From: CAZVCJ01 sp964625745 | GTDB taxonomy: Bacteria > Chloroflexota > Anaerolineae > VGOG01 | NCBI GenBank assembly: GCA_964625745.1 | Contig: CAZVCJ010000035.1 | Location: 1-30,743 of the forward strand | Length of the DNA: 30,743 nt | Direction: 5' to 3' | Part shown: positions 8,353 to 15,033 of the stretch, piece by piece | Layout of the letters: the number at the start of each line of letters is the position of its first letter | How positions within the stretch are numbered: position 1 is the first letter of the stretch | Translations under genes and position numbers: made by a program | Notes under the pieces: generated by a model | Databases searched by the model: none | The model's input: the letters and a program-made list of their open reading frames with translations, nothing else | Told to the model about the DNA's origin: nothing

Positions 8353-9264
8353 ATGAGCGTGTTGGTTGAGCCCCGAGGCTGGTGGGGCCATTGGCGGGCA
8401 GAGAACCAGGGCCTTATTGATGAGTGGAAGCGGGGTCTGTACCGTTTTCGGCAAAGTCGTCTCTCCATCGTTGGTGTAGCCATTATCATCTTTCTGCTTT
8501 TTGAGGCCTTCACTGGTAGGAGCTGGGTACCTTATCCGGAGGACGCCGGGTTTACCACCCACGTTGAGGACCGTTTGCAGGGGCCCAGCCGCGACAATCT
8601 CTTCGGCACCGATGAATACGGGCGCGACATCTTCACGCGGACCGTCTGGGCGACTCAAACCTCGCTCGTGGCAGGAACGGTGATCGTGTTGGTGGGTGGC
8701 CTCATCGGGATCATCCTGGGTGGTATCGCTGGTTACTTTGGTGGCTGGGTCAACGAAGTCATCATGCGCCTCACCGACATCATGTTGACCATGCCGGGCA
8801 TCTTCCTGGCTCTGGCCATTACTGCTGCTCTGGGCCCCAGCATCCTCCACGCCGTGACAGCCCTGTCTATCATGTGGTGGCCTGGCTACTGTCGCCTGGT
8901 ACAGGCCCAGGTGCTTTCCATACGCGAGGAGGACTACGTCGAGGCAGCGCAATGCCTCGGCGCCAGTCGCCCGCGCATCATATTCACCCACATCTTGCCC
9001 AACTGTCTGTCCGCCATCGTGGTGAAGGCCTCCATGGATTTCGGTTTCGCCGTCCTCAACTTGGCCGCGCTAGGCTTCATCGGGGTGGGAGCTCAGCCTC
9101 CCGTTCCCGAGTGGGGAGCCATGATCTCCAAAGGTCGGGCGTTTCTTCCCTACGGTTGGTGGTATTCCACTTTCCCGGGCCTTGCCATGTTCCTGACCGT
9201 GTTCGGCTTCAACATGCTGGGCGACGGATTTCGGGACGTCTTCGACCCCAGGGCGCGCAGGTAA
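8353..9264 (+). CDS. dppC: ABC transporter permease, DppC/OppC type
   Basis: A 303-residue permease. A short cytoplasmic N terminus is followed by the first helix, then the family signature LFGTDEYGRDIFTRTVWATQTSL. The coupling loop is EEDYVEAAQCLGASRPRIIFTHILPN. It starts six bases after the stop of the partner permease, consistent with translational coupling. It imports the ligand delivered by the binding protein at 5419. Confidence 0.93.
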   Translation: MSVLVEPRGWWGHWRAENQGLIDEWKRGLYRFRQSRLSIVGVAIIIFLLFEAFTGRSWVPYPEDAGFTTHVEDRLQGPSRDNLFGTDEYGRDIFTRTVWATQTSLVAGTVIVLVGGLIGIILGGIAGYFGGWVNEVIMRLTDIMLTMPGIFLALAITAALGPSILHAVTALSIMWWPGYCRLVQAQVLSIREEDYVEAAQCLGASRPRIIFTHILPNCLSAIVVKASMDFGFAVLNLAALGFIGVGAQPPVPEWGAMISKGRAFLPYGWWYSTFPGLAMFLTVFGFNMLGDGFRDVFDPRARR

Positions 9265-9272
9265 GACCCGCG

Positions 9273-9340
9273 CCGCCGTGGAACAGACGGCGCTGGACGC
9301 CGTGCACCGCCGTGGAACAGGCGGCGCTGGACGCCGTACA
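9273..9340 (+). repeat. Two tandem copies of a 34-base unit
   Basis: Unit 1 (9273-9306) and unit 2 (9307-9340) differ at only two positions; each starts with CCGCCGTGGAACAG and contains CGGCGCTGGACGCCG, which can fold as a short hairpin. They lie in the gap between the second permease and the first ATPase. A further possible hairpin (CCGGC..GGCCGG) follows at about 9361-9376. Confidence 0.75.
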
Positions 9341-9395
9341 CACAAAGAGCTGCCTAGCGCCGGCTCTTCAGGCCGGTGCGGCCAGAGTCCGATCT

Positions 9396-10433
9396 ATGAA
9401 GAACGAGCTGTTGGTAGAGATCAAAGACCTCCGTTTGGATTTTCGCACCTTCGATGGCGTCTCCAGGGTGCTGAACGGGGTCAACCTCAAGGTTTGGCGA
9501 GGAGACATCCTGGGGCTGGTCGGAGAGACCGGTTGCGGCAAGACCATGACCGCCCTCAGCATTCCCCGTCTGATCCCTTGTCCTCCAGGCGAGATCACCA
9601 GCGGCCAGGTGTGGTTCGAGGGAGAGGACGTCTTGCAGAAGACGCAGGAAGAGATGCGGCTACTCAGGGCCAGGAAGCTAGCCATGATCTTCCAGGATCC
9701 TACCACCAGCCTGAACCCTGTGTTTTCTGTCGGCGATCAGATGATAGACGTTATCGGCTCCCGACGCGACACCTCCAGGGCATCGAGGTTGAGTCTGCTG
9801 GGAGGGCTGGGAAATCTTGTCCCGGCGATCAGAGGGCTACGACAGGCGTCCAGGGCAAGGGCGATAGAGATGCTGCAAAGGGTTGGCATCAGCGACGCCT
9901 CGGAGAGGATTGATGACTACCCCCACCAGTTCAGTGGCGGGATGAGGCAGCGGGTACTGATCGCCATGGCCTTATCGGAGGCGCCCAGCCTGCTCATCGC
10001 CGACGAACCGACGACCGCGCTTGACGTGTCCATTCAGGCTCAAATCCTGCGCCTGATCGAAGAGCTGGTACAAGAGCTGCACCTTTCCGTGCTCCTCATC
10101 ACCCACAATCTGGGGGTAGTGGCCAAGATGTGTCAGCGGGTGGCGGTGATGTACGCCGGCGTGGTAGTAGAGTGTGGCGGCATCATAGACGTCTTCAAGA
10201 ACCCGAAGCACCCCTACACTGTTGGTCTGTTGGGGGCCATCCCCACCTACGGCACGAAGAAGGGAGAGATCAAGGGGATTCCAGGCTCAGTGCCCAATTT
10301 CCTCGATCCTCCTCCGGGCTGCAGGTTTCACCCTCGCTGCGAGCACGCCATGCCTCGCTGTGCGGAGGAACCGCCACCGGCACCAACGGAAATCGCGCCG
10401 GGTCATGAGGTTAGCTGTTTCTTGTACTCTTGA
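9396..10433 (+). CDS. dppD: ABC transporter ATP-binding protein, DppD/OppD type
   Basis: A 345-residue ATPase. The Walker A motif is GETGCGKT (43-50), the ABC signature FSGGMRQRV, and Walker B LLIADEPTTALD. The C-terminal oligo_HPY domain carries C309, C315, C322 and C341 (PGCRFHPRCEH, PRCAEE, GHEVSCF). I chose ATG 9396, where homology begins with LLVEIKDLRLDF, over the long upstream open frame that overlaps the permease gene. The segment from its 3' end onward is the apparent parent sequence, or a close relative of the parent, of a repeat found eight more times in the window. Its partner ATPase is not adjacent but 2.7 kb downstream, beyond an apparent insertion. Confidence 0.93.
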   Translation: MKNELLVEIKDLRLDFRTFDGVSRVLNGVNLKVWRGDILGLVGETGCGKTMTALSIPRLIPCPPGEITSGQVWFEGEDVLQKTQEEMRLLRARKLAMIFQDPTTSLNPVFSVGDQMIDVIGSRRDTSRASRLSLLGGLGNLVPAIRGLRQASRARAIEMLQRVGISDASERIDDYPHQFSGGMRQRVLIAMALSEAPSLLIADEPTTALDVSIQAQILRLIEELVQELHLSVLLITHNLGVVAKMCQRVAVMYAGVVVECGGIIDVFKNPKHPYTVGLLGAIPTYGTKKGEIKGIPGSVPNFLDPPPGCRFHPRCEHAMPRCAEEPPPAPTEIAPGHEVSCFLYS

Positions 10434-10524
10434 GAGAAGATTCGCAAGGAGATTTCCGCATTAACCCCTCTTTGGGGTGGTTATGCGGAAAAGATTCTGT
10501 ATAAAAAACTGGTTGGGCGGAACG
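10301..10524 (+). repeat. Gene-tail repeat, copy 1 (resident copy at the 3' end of dppD)
   Basis: It comprises the last ~133 bases of the ATPase gene and ~90 bases downstream. The downstream part has a large hairpin at 10453-10491 (TTTCCGCATTAACCCC against GGGGTGGTTATGCGGAAA) and a second weaker one (TATGCGGAA..TTCTGTATA). The same order of elements recurs in the copies ending near 23928 and 30574. The resident copy differs from the other copies at shared positions, for example CACCAACGGAAATC where most have CACCGATGGAGATC. The dispersed copies may therefore come from a related gene rather than directly from this one. Confidence 0.85.
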
Positions 10525-11333
10525 TCGGTATTCCTAACGTAGGCAAGTTTTATTGATTTCTATGACGTCCCTATGAAAAAGATCAAGCGCCTCCACTTCG
10601 ACTACCTGGTATTGCTGTTTGCTTTTCTGAGCGTTGAGCTCTTGGAAGTATGGCGTAACTTCTCTTGGTACTTCTTTGCCAGGTCCGATTTCAAGATATG
10701 GGGGCCGATCTTTCCAATCATACCCTTTGCGCTTTATGCGATCTTAGTCTTGCTCATCAAGCCCCGCCTTCTTCGTGCAGCCGTTGTGGGCATAGGTATC
10801 TCCTTTGTCGGTTTGCTCCTTCAGATAGCTCGAATATATGAGATCGGGATCATCATAACGGTCTTGTATTTCATTCTTGGCGCTACGTGCGGCGCGCTGT
10901 TGTACCTCGATAGGTTTCAATTCATTGCAGACCGCCTCGCGCAGATTAGCAAGCAGACCGAGGGAGATGATAGAAGGCTTGCTATTGAGCTGTCTTTCCA
11001 GGAATGCCAATTCTACCTCGACAAGATCATCTGGGGTATTCTCACTGGCGGAGCCGCCGTTGGGGTGATGATGACCATTCTCTGGCAGACCGCCCCAGGG
11101 ATATTCAGAATCTCGACTACCGAGGAAAGGGCTGCCAGGGCCATAGAAATAGTAGTTGCCTTCGCCTTAGTAGCCATAGCTGTCGGTATCTGGGCTATTA
11201 GTCCATTGATGAAGCATATGGCGGAATGCGCGAAGCTGCTTACCCCTATCCGAACTTCTGAACAGGGAACAGAGAGCGCTAGTAATGTCAAGGCGGCAGA
11301 CAAGGAACCATGATTCCCGTTCCGCCCAACCAG
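10509..11333. repeat. 16-bp perfect inverted repeats flanking the membrane-protein gene
   Basis: CTGGTTGGGCGGAACG at 10509-10524 is present in exact inverse orientation at 11318-11333. The pair brackets the gene at 10573-11313 almost exactly. The left arm is also the outer end of gene-tail repeat copy 1 (copy 9 ends in the related TTGTTGGGCGGG). It could mark the ends of a small inserted unit or form a long-range stem. No transposase is present between the arms. Confidence 0.7.
10573..11313 (+). CDS. Six-helix membrane protein of unknown function
   Basis: A 246-residue protein I do not recognise. Hydrophobic segments lie at about 9-27, 42-62, 67-88, 90-112, 152-172 and 189-211, with a charged loop at 113-151 and a hydrophilic tail after 212. 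The codon and base usage is visibly more AT-rich than in the importer genes on either side. No clear ribosome site precedes ATG 10573. It lies between the two ATPase genes of an importer, next to a gene with a cyclic-dinucleotide-synthase-like domain. It could be a membrane sensor or effector linked to that protein, but this is only a positional inference. It is bracketed by 16-bp inverted repeats. Confidence 0.7.
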   Translation: MKKIKRLHFDYLVLLFAFLSVELLEVWRNFSWYFFARSDFKIWGPIFPIIPFALYAILVLLIKPRLLRAAVVGIGISFVGLLLQIARIYEIGIIITVLYFILGATCGALLYLDRFQFIADRLAQISKQTEGDDRRLAIELSFQECQFYLDKIIWGILTGGAAVGVMMTILWQTAPGIFRISTTEERAARAIEIVVAFALVAIAVGIWAISPLMKHMAECAKLLTPIRTSEQGTESASNVKAADKEP

Positions 11334-11339
11334 CGCTTG

Positions 11340-11515
11340 GTGTGTCCTGAAAGCTGTCAACGGCTAGCCGGTGCAAGTCCGGTCGTGGTAACTGCCAGGG
11401 TGCGACCCGCTCGCTCGAAACTGCGCATTGTGATCAACGTGCGGGGGATGATAGGCGAAACAGCAGCAACCAGCGATGCCAGATGGAGCCGGCCTCGCTA
11501 TATCGACTAGCCCGC
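11340..11515 (+). ncRNA. Possible remnant of a group II intron 5' region or other structured RNA
   Basis: The stretch begins GTGTGTCC, compatible with the GUGYG intron 5' consensus, and continues with ACGGCTAGCCGGTGCAAGTCC and GGGTGCGACCC, word patterns I associate with domain I of bacterial group II introns. CCGGTGCAAGTCCGG can form a small hairpin. No reverse-transcriptase gene or domain V/VI is seen downstream, so if real it is a 5' fragment. The cobalamin riboswitch motif GGTGCAAGTCC is shared, but the B12 box is absent. Low confidence. Confidence 0.3.
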
Positions 11516-11562
11516 GTAACCATGTTTGAGGTTCCTAATGATCTTGAGTCAGGAGCAATAGT

Positions 11563-12987
11563 GTGGAACTGAACCTGGTGATCTTTGAGGAGGCGCTATC
11601 TAAGTCTCCCCTTTCTGTTCAGCACACTGCCAGAGCTCTCTTTGATCGGCTTGACCCAAACCTCGATCCCCAAGTTGCCTTCCTTGCTGTGCCTTGGGAC
11701 GGGAAATCGAAATCTCTACTTGTGGGGACCGAGAATTGTAAGTGCTCCGTAGGGTGGTTTGAGGGTATCAGAGGCGCACTTGATGAGATTCCAGAGTCTT
11801 GGCTAACAAGCCTTGCTCCAGATGTTCGAGGCGTGATCTGGCAGCAAAAGGTCAACATCAAAGTCGCTATTCAGAATACTTTGCACTCAAAGTCTGAGGT
11901 ACTTGGCCACGTCTCATTCGCCACATTCCCGGAGTTCATGCACGGTTATTGTGTGTGCATGGTTTTGCAGCTATCAAAGGCAGCAATAGAGTCACACTAC
12001 AGCCTATCACGCAATGTTGTCCGTCACCCGCACGAGACCTCGCTGATTCACGAAGCTGCAATTGCATTTGTGCGCAGGTGCCAGAGTTCTTTGGAGCGAC
12101 TTTCGCAAGGCCTGAGCGTATTTGTACTGGGCATCAAGGAAGACCAAGTTCTGCGCACCGCCGGTTTCTGGCTGATGCGCACGCCAGAGCAAGCCACACA
12201 GAGTCCAGCGGCGGGAAGCCTCTTTCATGCATGCAATGCTATTTCATCACTTCGGTATGAAGGCACTGAGGGAAGCGGAAGAATGATCGTCTCAAGACAA
12301 GGCCACCCAAATGTCGAGGTCATGATCAGACTCCTCAATCCGGTGAGCTTGAGCAACTACCGTGGCATAAGGAAGCTGCTGTGCGATTCATCAGTGATCC
12401 ACGGGCTTGGCAGATGTAACGAACTCCGGTACGATGAGGGCGCAGAAGATCTGTTCACGGTTGACTTCACGAGTCATCACACCTGGAAATTGCTGCACGC
12501 AGGCCACGAGATGATGGTGGTCAGCTACGGACAGCCGAGTCTTCCGAAGAGACCGATTGATGAGGAGGACTTCAAAGCCAGGATAAGACGGGAATTCGTT
12601 GACCTTGACAACAAGAGCTTGATGAATCTCTGGGAAGTAGTCCACCAAGCCGCAAACCAGAAACACGGCACAATGATTGTTGTTTCCGATAAGGCAGATG
12701 AGGAGTGTAAGCGCCTGGCGACTAAATCAACTCCGATTAAGCCCATCCGCCTCTCACCCGAACTCATGTTGCCCTTATCCTCCATTGATGGAGCAATACT
12801 GATCGAACCGGACACCACTTGTCATGCAATAGGAGTCATTCTAGACGGTATGGCATCGGACAGAGGTGATCCAGCTCGTGGGGCAAGGTACAATTCGGCA
12901 ATCCGTTACATAGACTACGTACGAGCCCAGAATCATTCCTGCCTCATAGTAGTTGTCTCTGAAGATGGTATGATTGATCTGTTCTGA
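11563..12987 (+). CDS. Protein with C-terminal DisA_N/DAC-like (diadenylate cyclase-like) domain
   Basis: A 474-residue protein. The last ~110 residues match the layout of the diadenylate cyclase domain: HGTMIVVS (368-375), the metal-site motif DGA (409-411), then ILDG, GDPARGARYNSAIRYI and the closing VVVSEDGMIDLF. In canonical cyclases the phosphate-binding triad is RHR; here the equivalent is R442-Y443-N444, so either a divergent subfamily or altered chemistry is implied. The first ~340 residues resemble no enzyme I can name and may be a sensor region. No membrane segment is seen. The gene follows an unknown membrane protein and both lie inside an importer operon. Proposed role: synthesis or sensing of a cyclic dinucleotide in stress or conflict signalling, as an inference. 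Confidence 0.65.
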   Translation: MELNLVIFEEALSKSPLSVQHTARALFDRLDPNLDPQVAFLAVPWDGKSKSLLVGTENCKCSVGWFEGIRGALDEIPESWLTSLAPDVRGVIWQQKVNIKVAIQNTLHSKSEVLGHVSFATFPEFMHGYCVCMVLQLSKAAIESHYSLSRNVVRHPHETSLIHEAAIAFVRRCQSSLERLSQGLSVFVLGIKEDQVLRTAGFWLMRTPEQATQSPAAGSLFHACNAISSLRYEGTEGSGRMIVSRQGHPNVEVMIRLLNPVSLSNYRGIRKLLCDSSVIHGLGRCNELRYDEGAEDLFTVDFTSHHTWKLLHAGHEMMVVSYGQPSLPKRPIDEEDFKARIRREFVDLDNKSLMNLWEVVHQAANQKHGTMIVVSDKADEECKRLATKSTPIKPIRLSPELMLPLSSIDGAILIEPDTTCHAIGVILDGMASDRGDPARGARYNSAIRYIDYVRAQNHSCLIVVVSEDGMIDLF

Positions 12988-13103
12988 CGCTGGGGTTGCT
13001 TTGATTGGCAGCACTCAGCCAATTTCGGCGCCTGAAATCGGCGGCTCCCCGCGCTTTGAGGTTGATTCGTAGCGGGGGCTCTTTCCTGCGAGCAAAGGTT
13101 ATC

Positions 13104-14069
13104 ATGAGCTTGTTAGAAGTGCGCAATCTAAAGAAATATTTCCCGGTACGTGGCGGACTCTTCCAGCGGCGAACAGGATATATCAAAGCTGTGGACGGGC
13201 TTGACCTGGGCATCGAGCAAGGGCAGTCCTTCGGGCTGGTGGGGGAGACTGGTTCAGGGAAGACAACCGTAGGCAAGACCATCCTGCGCCTCGTTGAGCC
13301 TACCGAGGGGGAGATCATCTTCGAGGGTCAGGACTTGTGTCAGTTGTCAGAGTCGGAGATGCGTCAGCGGCGGGCCGAGATGCAGATGATCTTCCAGGAC
13401 CCCTACTCCTCGCTGAACCCCAGGATGACGGTGAAGAGGATCGTGGGTGAGCCTCTGGTGATTCACGAGCAGGCCAAAGGCCGCGCCCTGGATGACAGAG
13501 TCCGCGAGTTGATCAGTCTGGTGGGATTGATGGAGGATCACCTCTACCGCTATCCGCACGAATTTAGCGGCGGGCAGAGGCAGAGGATAGGGATTGCGCG
13601 CGCTTTGGCGCTGGAGCCGAAGATGTTGGTCCTCGATGAACCGACTTCGGCCCTGGACGTGTCGGTGCAGGCCCAGGTGCTGGACCTCTTGCTCGAGTTA
13701 CAACGCAGATTGAACCTGACCTACCTGTTCATCTCCCACGACCTGGCAGTTATCCGCTACGTCTGTGATCGGGTGGCACTGATGTACATGGGCAAGATCC
13801 TGGAATTGGGCTCGGTGGAGACCATCTTCCAACAGCCCATGCACCCGTATACCGAGGCATTGCTCTCAGCGATGCCGGTGGCGGACCCGGAGTACGAGGC
13901 GGAAGAGATCGTCCTGGAGGGGGAGATATCCACTCTGGGTGGTGAAGAGGGCACCTGTCGTTTCCGCCCTCGTTGTCCGGCCCGAAAGACCGCTCGCTGC
14001 ACTGACGAGGAACCTGTGTTGAAGGAGTCAGGCGATGGGCATTTGGTGGCCTGTCACCTGTACGATTAG
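13104..14069 (+). CDS. dppF: ABC transporter ATP-binding protein, DppF/OppF type
   Basis: A 321-residue ATPase. Walker A is GETGSGKTT (47-55), the signature FSGGQRQRIGIARAL, Walker B MLVLDEPTSALD, and the C-terminal oligo_HPY tail has CRFRPRCPARKTARC. The N-terminal YFPVRGGLFQRRTGYIKAVDG is typical of the DppF subunit. I chose ATG 13104, where homology begins, over TTG 13005. It must pair with the ATPase at 9396 to power the importer. The ~2.7 kb between the two ATPase genes is unrelated to transport. The 115 bases before it show no strong ribosome site, only AAAGG. Confidence 0.92.
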   Translation: MSLLEVRNLKKYFPVRGGLFQRRTGYIKAVDGLDLGIEQGQSFGLVGETGSGKTTVGKTILRLVEPTEGEIIFEGQDLCQLSESEMRQRRAEMQMIFQDPYSSLNPRMTVKRIVGEPLVIHEQAKGRALDDRVRELISLVGLMEDHLYRYPHEFSGGQRQRIGIARALALEPKMLVLDEPTSALDVSVQAQVLDLLLELQRRLNLTYLFISHDLAVIRYVCDRVALMYMGKILELGSVETIFQQPMHPYTEALLSAMPVADPEYEAEEIVLEGEISTLGGEEGTCRFRPRCPARKTARCTDEEPVLKESGDGHLVACHLYD

Positions 14070-14163
14070 GGTTTGGAACACGGAAGCACGGAAGACATGG
14101 AAGCACGGAAGGCAGGCAGAGTTCCGTGTTTCCGTGTTCCTTCGCGACTCCGTGATCCAAACC
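14070..14163. repeat. Long imperfect palindrome of ACGGAAGCACGGAA type
   Basis: The left arm GGAACACGGAAGCACGGAA (14075-14093) pairs with TTCCGTGTTTCCGTGTTCC (14122-14140) with one mismatch, and an outer GGTTTGGA/TCCAAACC pair lies at 14070-14077 and 14156-14163. The inner part repeats GGAAGCACGGAAG-like words. It fills the space between the importer operon and the nitroreductase gene and may also act as a bidirectional terminator. Confidence 0.7.
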
Positions 14164-14188
14164 GCTATGATTTGACGGAGGTCTCATT

Positions 14189-14710
14189 ATGAATGTTCTC
14201 GAAGCCATCAAGGCTAGAAGAAGCATCAGGCAGTTCACCGATGAGCCGATAGGGAAGGACAAGCTGGAGAAGCTTCTGGATGCGGCGAGGTGGGCTCCAA
14301 CGGCCAGCAACCAGCAAAGGTGGAGGTTTGTGGTCGTCACTTCACCGTCGGTGAAGCAGCTCATCAGAAAGTTTGCCCCCGGCATCTTCATCATGCCGGC
14401 TGCCTTCATCGTCATCTGCGCGGAGAAAGAGCCGGGGGCAAAACCCTGGGATGAGGCGACCTATCTGGCCGACTGTGCCATCGCAGCGCAAAACATCATG
14501 CTGGCCGCCTGGGAGATGGGTATCGGCAGTTGTCCCGCCCTCTCTTATGCCAAGGTTGCCATCCAGGAGATTCTGAACCTCCCGGAGGACATCGAGCCGT
14601 TACTGATCGTCACCCTGGGTTATCCTGCGGAGGATCCTGAACCCCCTCCCAGGTTGGAACTGAGTCAGATTGCCTTCGTGGACGAGTATGGAAAGGAGTG
14701 GACGTCATGA
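14189..14710 (+). CDS. Nitroreductase family FMN protein
   Basis: A 173-residue protein with the family opening MNVLEAIKARRSIRQF, whose arginines contact FMN, followed by LLDAARWAPTASNQQRWRFVVV. The central DCAIAAQNIMLAAWEMGIGSC is the usual helix and flavin-contacting turn. Nitroreductases of this short type are NAD(P)H-dependent flavin reductases with broad substrates. GACGGAGG precedes ATG 14189. The stop codon overlaps the next start (ATGA), so the next two genes are probably translationally coupled. A 20-base piece of this gene (14519-14538) recurs at 25929-25948. Confidence 0.88.
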   Translation: MNVLEAIKARRSIRQFTDEPIGKDKLEKLLDAARWAPTASNQQRWRFVVVTSPSVKQLIRKFAPGIFIMPAAFIVICAEKEPGAKPWDEATYLADCAIAAQNIMLAAWEMGIGSCPALSYAKVAIQEILNLPEDIEPLLIVTLGYPAEDPEPPPRLELSQIAFVDEYGKEWTS

Positions 14711-15033
14711 GCCAGCGCATGGTCGTGTCCGAAGAGGACCTTTACGAAGTGCTTTCCTTTCTGGTTTCCAGCGCTCACCTGTGCGTCGTCGAGCCCAGGC
14801 TATATGGCACCTTTCGCCTGACTGACGCCGCCTGCAGGCTGATCGGCTTCGCCCTGGAAAGCGGGCAACTGGAGGACGATCAGTTCTTGCGCGAGTTCAA
14901 GGAGGATGCGGACAGGAGAAAGTTTTTGTTGATGACCGATGAAGAAGCCTATTTCCAGTTCCTGGAGGACGCCACGCGAAAGATGGCGAAGGAGATGAAA
15001 AGAAGAGCTACGAAAGGGGGAGCATTGTCATGA
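14707..15033 (+). CDS. Small conserved protein, DUF6092-like
   Basis: A 108-residue soluble, mostly helical protein with no membrane segments. The block SEEDLYEVLSFLVSSAHLCVVEPRLYGTFRLTDAACRLI resembles DUF6092 proteins as I remember them. ATG 14707 was preferred because AAAGGAG lies at 14691-14697 and it overlaps the nitroreductase stop. The C terminus overlaps the start of the hydantoinase-like gene. It may be an accessory subunit or a structural partner of its neighbours; function is unknown. Confidence 0.6.
   Translation: MSQRMVVSEEDLYEVLSFLVSSAHLCVVEPRLYGTFRLTDAACRLIGFALESGQLEDDQFLREFKEDADRRKFLLMTDEEAYFQFLEDATRKMAKEMKRRATKGGALS

Noticed and set aside
8874..9395. Extended N terminus of the DppD-type ATPase
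   Set aside because: The long upstream extension overlaps the permease gene and has no conserved residues; homology starts at 9396.
11340..11420. Cobalamin riboswitch
   Set aside because: GGTGCAAGTCC is present, but the GGGAA context and the B12 box with AGCCAGGAGACC are missing, and no B12-related gene follows.
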